Origin: Mycteria americana
Taxonomy: Eukaryota > Chordata > Aves > Ciconiiformes > Ciconiidae
Direction of reading: 5' to 3'
DNA length: 64,000 bases
Assembly (NCBI RefSeq): GCF_035582795.1
Contig: NC_134368.1
Location: 11,619,501-11,683,500 of the forward strand
Part shown: positions 61,065-64,000 of the stretch, one piece after another
Layout: every line of letters begins with the position of its first letter
How positions within the stretch are numbered: the first letter of the stretch is position 1
Position numbers and translations under genes: made by a program
Notes under the pieces: generated by a model
What the model was told of the DNA's origin: nothing
Database searches by the model: none
The model's input: the letters and a program-made list of their open reading frames with translations, nothing else

Positions 61065-62839
61065 CAAAGAAAAGCATAGCTAAAATGCATGTAACAAAGT
61101 ACACTTAAGGAAAAGACTGTCACTGATTTGAGAGTGAAGAGAGTGGTCTTCCCCTTACATCTTAAAGCAGGTGTCCCTTATGATAGGTTTGATTACAGTA
61201 CTGCCCAGTACTGATGCCTAACTATGAGAGCTCTTAACTCAGTTTTTTATTTTGGCACTGAAAGCATGTAGCTTTGAAGCAAAGTGATCAGACTCCTACT
61301 TCCGGTCTTGCAATTTACTTGGGGATTTTGACAACAGGGTTCAGAGAGAGCCTGAATTAAGAGAAGCAGAGTCCTGAGTAGAACGTGGCTAGTTCAATCC
61401 CAGTTTTCTGAGCTGCTTACTAACTGTTGCATTGATAATCCTTATTGCTGCTAGTGTCCCCTTTCAGGAAGAGACATCTTGCAATAAGGAGTGTCATCAG
61501 ACACAGTCTTTCCAGCTAACTTCACTCTTATATGTCCTTTTATTTTATTTTCTTGGTTAGCAGCTCTAAAATGTATCGTGGTGAACAAGGAGTGATAATA
61601 TTGGTAATTCATAGTATCTGTCATGTTTGTTTAGTCATAACTGGGGAAGGAGGGTAGGTGTGTGGGAGATACACACATTAGCCATCTTAATCATTTGTTA
61701 CATATGCTTTGCCATCTGTTGCATTTGTGGACTCGTTCCTTTGCAGTACATACACAGAAAGATGGCCTGGGAATTTTACAGTAATAAAATGTAGAAGCAT
61801 CAGAAGAGAGATGTATGGATGTACCACTTGGAGCTATCAAGCTGTAGAAGCCTTGCATAAGGGCAAAGGTTAGAGGGGATTTCTGAACAACATAGGCATG
61901 AGTAGCTGGAGTAGTTGGTACACTTTGATATAGCTGTATTGTGTTCCATTTCTATTTTTTTACTAGATTTGGGATCTATGTCTGGTTTTCATGATCTTGC
62001 ACTTGTGCAGTGCTGGGATGGAGAGAGTATTTAATCTCAATCTGGGTGTGACGGTTATGGTTGTGAAAGGAGGAAATGCAGAATCAGCAAAGACTTTTTT
62101 AAAGGAAAGCTGTGAGTGAGGTAGGAGTAGAGCCTATTGGATGAAGATGTATGCAGCCATGGAGTGTAAAGGTGGAGTGGGAGAGAGAGTGTGTGTGGAG
62201 GTGAAGAAATGAAGAAGTAAGAGGACAAATATAATTGGTTGAACTGGCAATAATTTGTAGAATGTTAATTGCAAAAAAAGCTCAGGGGAAGGAGGACAGA
62301 CCAGAGTATAGAAAATTTGTTCAGGATTTTATCTTTCAGTGCAGGTTCAGTTAGGAGAAAGAAGCCAAATTAAAGTGAATCTAGTTTGACTAGACAGAAA
62401 TAGAAGTGGAAACTTATATGAAGAGAGGATGCAGACTGGTGTTTTTTCTTAAAACGTAGTAAGGATGCCTTTGTGTGCCTTGGAAGTAAGGTGGCTGGAT
62501 GATAAAAATAGACTAAGGACAGATGACCTCAGAGTCTGGGGAGGGGAAGAAAAAAAAGTGAAAGGAATTGAAGCTGTTCTTGAATGAGGACCAGAGAATG
62601 GAGGTGTCTGCACTGTAGTTCCCAGTGTTTTCTCTCTGTTTTTAGCAGATGATGTGGATGTGATTCCTGGAATAAAAGAACCAGGATTGAAGAAAACAGT
62701 GGAATTAAGTGAGTTGAGGTATAAGTCTGGTGTGAGAAGAGTGCTTGAGCCCACAGCTCATTCTGAGGAAGTGAGCATACTACAGGTCAGTGAATAGCTG
62801 TGAAGAGGAAAAGATTAGCTAAAGAAAATGAGGAACTTA

Positions 62840-63456
62840 CAAAATGGTACTATTCTGGTACTATTTATCAGAAATAGTGTGGCCAGCAGGACTAGGGAAG
62901 TGATCATTCCCCTGTACTCGGCACTGGTGAGACCACGCCTCAAATACCGTGTTCAGTTTTGGGCCTCTCACTACAAGAAAGACATTGAGGTGCTGGAGCC
63001 TTTCCAGAGAAGGGCAACGAAGCTGGTGAAGGGTCTAGAGCACAAGTCTGATGAGGAGCAGCTGAGGGAACTGGGGTTGTTCAGCCTGGAGAAGAGGAGG
63101 CTGAGGGGAGACCTTATCGCTCTCTACAACTACCTGAAAGGAGGTTGTAGCGAGGTGGGTGTCAGTCTCTTCTCCTAAGTAACAAGCGATAGGACAAGAG
63201 GAAATGGCCTCAAGTTGCGCCATTTAGGGGAGGTTTAGATTGGATATTAGGAAAAATTTTTCACCGAAAGGGTTGTCGAGCATTGGAACAGGCTGCCCAG
63301 GGAAGTGGTGGAGTCACCATCCCTGGAGCTATTTAGAAGATGTGTAGATGTGGTGCTTAGGGACATGGTTTAGTGGTGGACTTGGCAGTGCTAGGTTAAT
63401 GGTTGGACTTGATGATCTTAAACGTCTCTTCTAACCTAAACGATTCTATGATTCTA
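62840..63456 (+). mobile_element. CR1 LINE, 5'-truncated copy
   Basis: The reverse-transcriptase C-terminal text reads almost open in one frame: [60 protein letters not shown]. Then comes the CR1 3' UTR (GGAACAGGCTGCCCAGGGAA, GTTGGACTTGATGATCTTAA) and the characteristic end GATTCTATGATTCTA. The insertion is 5'-truncated, typical for CR1, and moderately diverged. Its presence marks the window as avian. The 5' limit is approximate. Confidence 0.93.
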
Positions 63457-64000
63457 CCTTTTGTTCATGAGTGTATTCAGCTATGTATCTTATTAATTTT
63501 TTTTTTTTTCAGAGAAGGGAAGTAGATGGCTTGGGACACATTTGGAAAAAAATTTACAATTTACCAGGAAAGCAGCATATGGCAAAAGCTTCATGTCCAG
63601 ATCTGTTTTTTACTCTACATTGGCTTTGTTCAGATTTGGATACGCTGTTTCTTTTAACAGTGGCCTAGATCTGAGCTGCAGCTCTTTGTTTTTGGCAGCT
63701 GTTGTAACTTGCAACTGATTGTGTGAAGAGTGTGCTCCATTCCTCATTTAGGAGGCAGAACGAACCCTGATGCTTCTGCTCCCATGGTTTAATTGCCAGC
63801 AAAGTACTGGGCAGAGGGGTCCAAATGATATTAAAGATTCCTTACTGAACATTATTTGTCAAGATGGTTTTGGTATCTTTTTCATAGTTTATGTTTAAGC
63901 AGGTTGTGTAACAACTGCGTGCTCAAAAGGGACTATCATGTGACTATTGATTTGCTCCCTAGCAGTACTACTGGCAAAGCTGTAAGTAGAGCTGTGGTTA

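Larger units (their letters stand above)
61014..64000 (+). other. DOK7 intron 3 (continues beyond the window)
   Basis: The next expected exon (start of the PTB domain) is not found before the right edge. The intron holds a G-rich tract just after exon 3 and a CR1 copy. Around 62.0-62.6 kb the + strand is purine-rich. Nothing else is recognised. Confidence 0.7.

Noticed and set aside
62828-63178. 116-codon open frame looking like a reverse-transcriptase end
   Set aside because: It is the C-terminal part of the CR1 LINE, 5'-truncated and followed by the CR1 3' UTR. Not a host gene.
1-64000. CRISPR arrays, bacterial operons, phage or retroviral genes
   Set aside because: None seen. No regularly spaced repeats, and no gag/pol/env-like frames beyond the CR1 fragment.

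Overview
This is a window of vertebrate nuclear DNA, almost certainly from a bird. It has split genes with GT-AG introns, one CpG-island promoter, a CR1 LINE with the typical avian 3' end, old MIR-like SINE remnants and an old mitochondrial insertion. It is not bacterial: there are no operons and almost all listed-size open frames are chance. The CR1 subfamily looks like those common in neoavian birds, but I cannot name the species.

Two protein genes can be reconstructed exon by exon, both on the + strand. HGFAC (hepatocyte growth factor activator) runs from 12042 to 54107 in 14 coding exons. All junctions keep frame and give 583 residues: signal peptide, fibronectin type II, EGF, fibronectin type I, EGF, kringle and trypsin-like protease with an intact His/Asp/Ser triad. 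DOK7 (docking protein 7, the MuSK adaptor) starts at 57975 inside a CpG island. Its first three coding exons, 110 residues that make nearly all of the PH domain, lie in the window. The rest of the gene is beyond the right edge. HGFAC followed by DOK7 is the known 4p16.3-type vertebrate order, which supports both calls.

Layout: 1-12041 is intergenic, possibly beginning with the 3' end of the next gene upstream, and ends with a liver-type promoter containing a perfect HNF1 palindrome. 12042-54107 is HGFAC. Its intron 7 (12.5 kb) holds a degenerate nuclear mitochondrial insertion (NUMT, about 32.4-35.3 kb) with cytochrome b, tRNA-Thr, tRNA-Pro, ND6, probably tRNA-Glu, and a second piece of cytochrome b. 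54108-57400 is the HGFAC 3' flank. 57400-58790 is the DOK7 CpG island. 58224-60782 and 61014-64000 are DOK7 introns, the last with a CR1 copy at about 62.84-63.46 kb.

The two genes are not known to act in one pathway. HGFAC is a secreted liver protease that converts pro-HGF to its active form. DOK7 is a cytoplasmic adaptor at the neuromuscular junction. The most unusual structure in the window is the compound NUMT.
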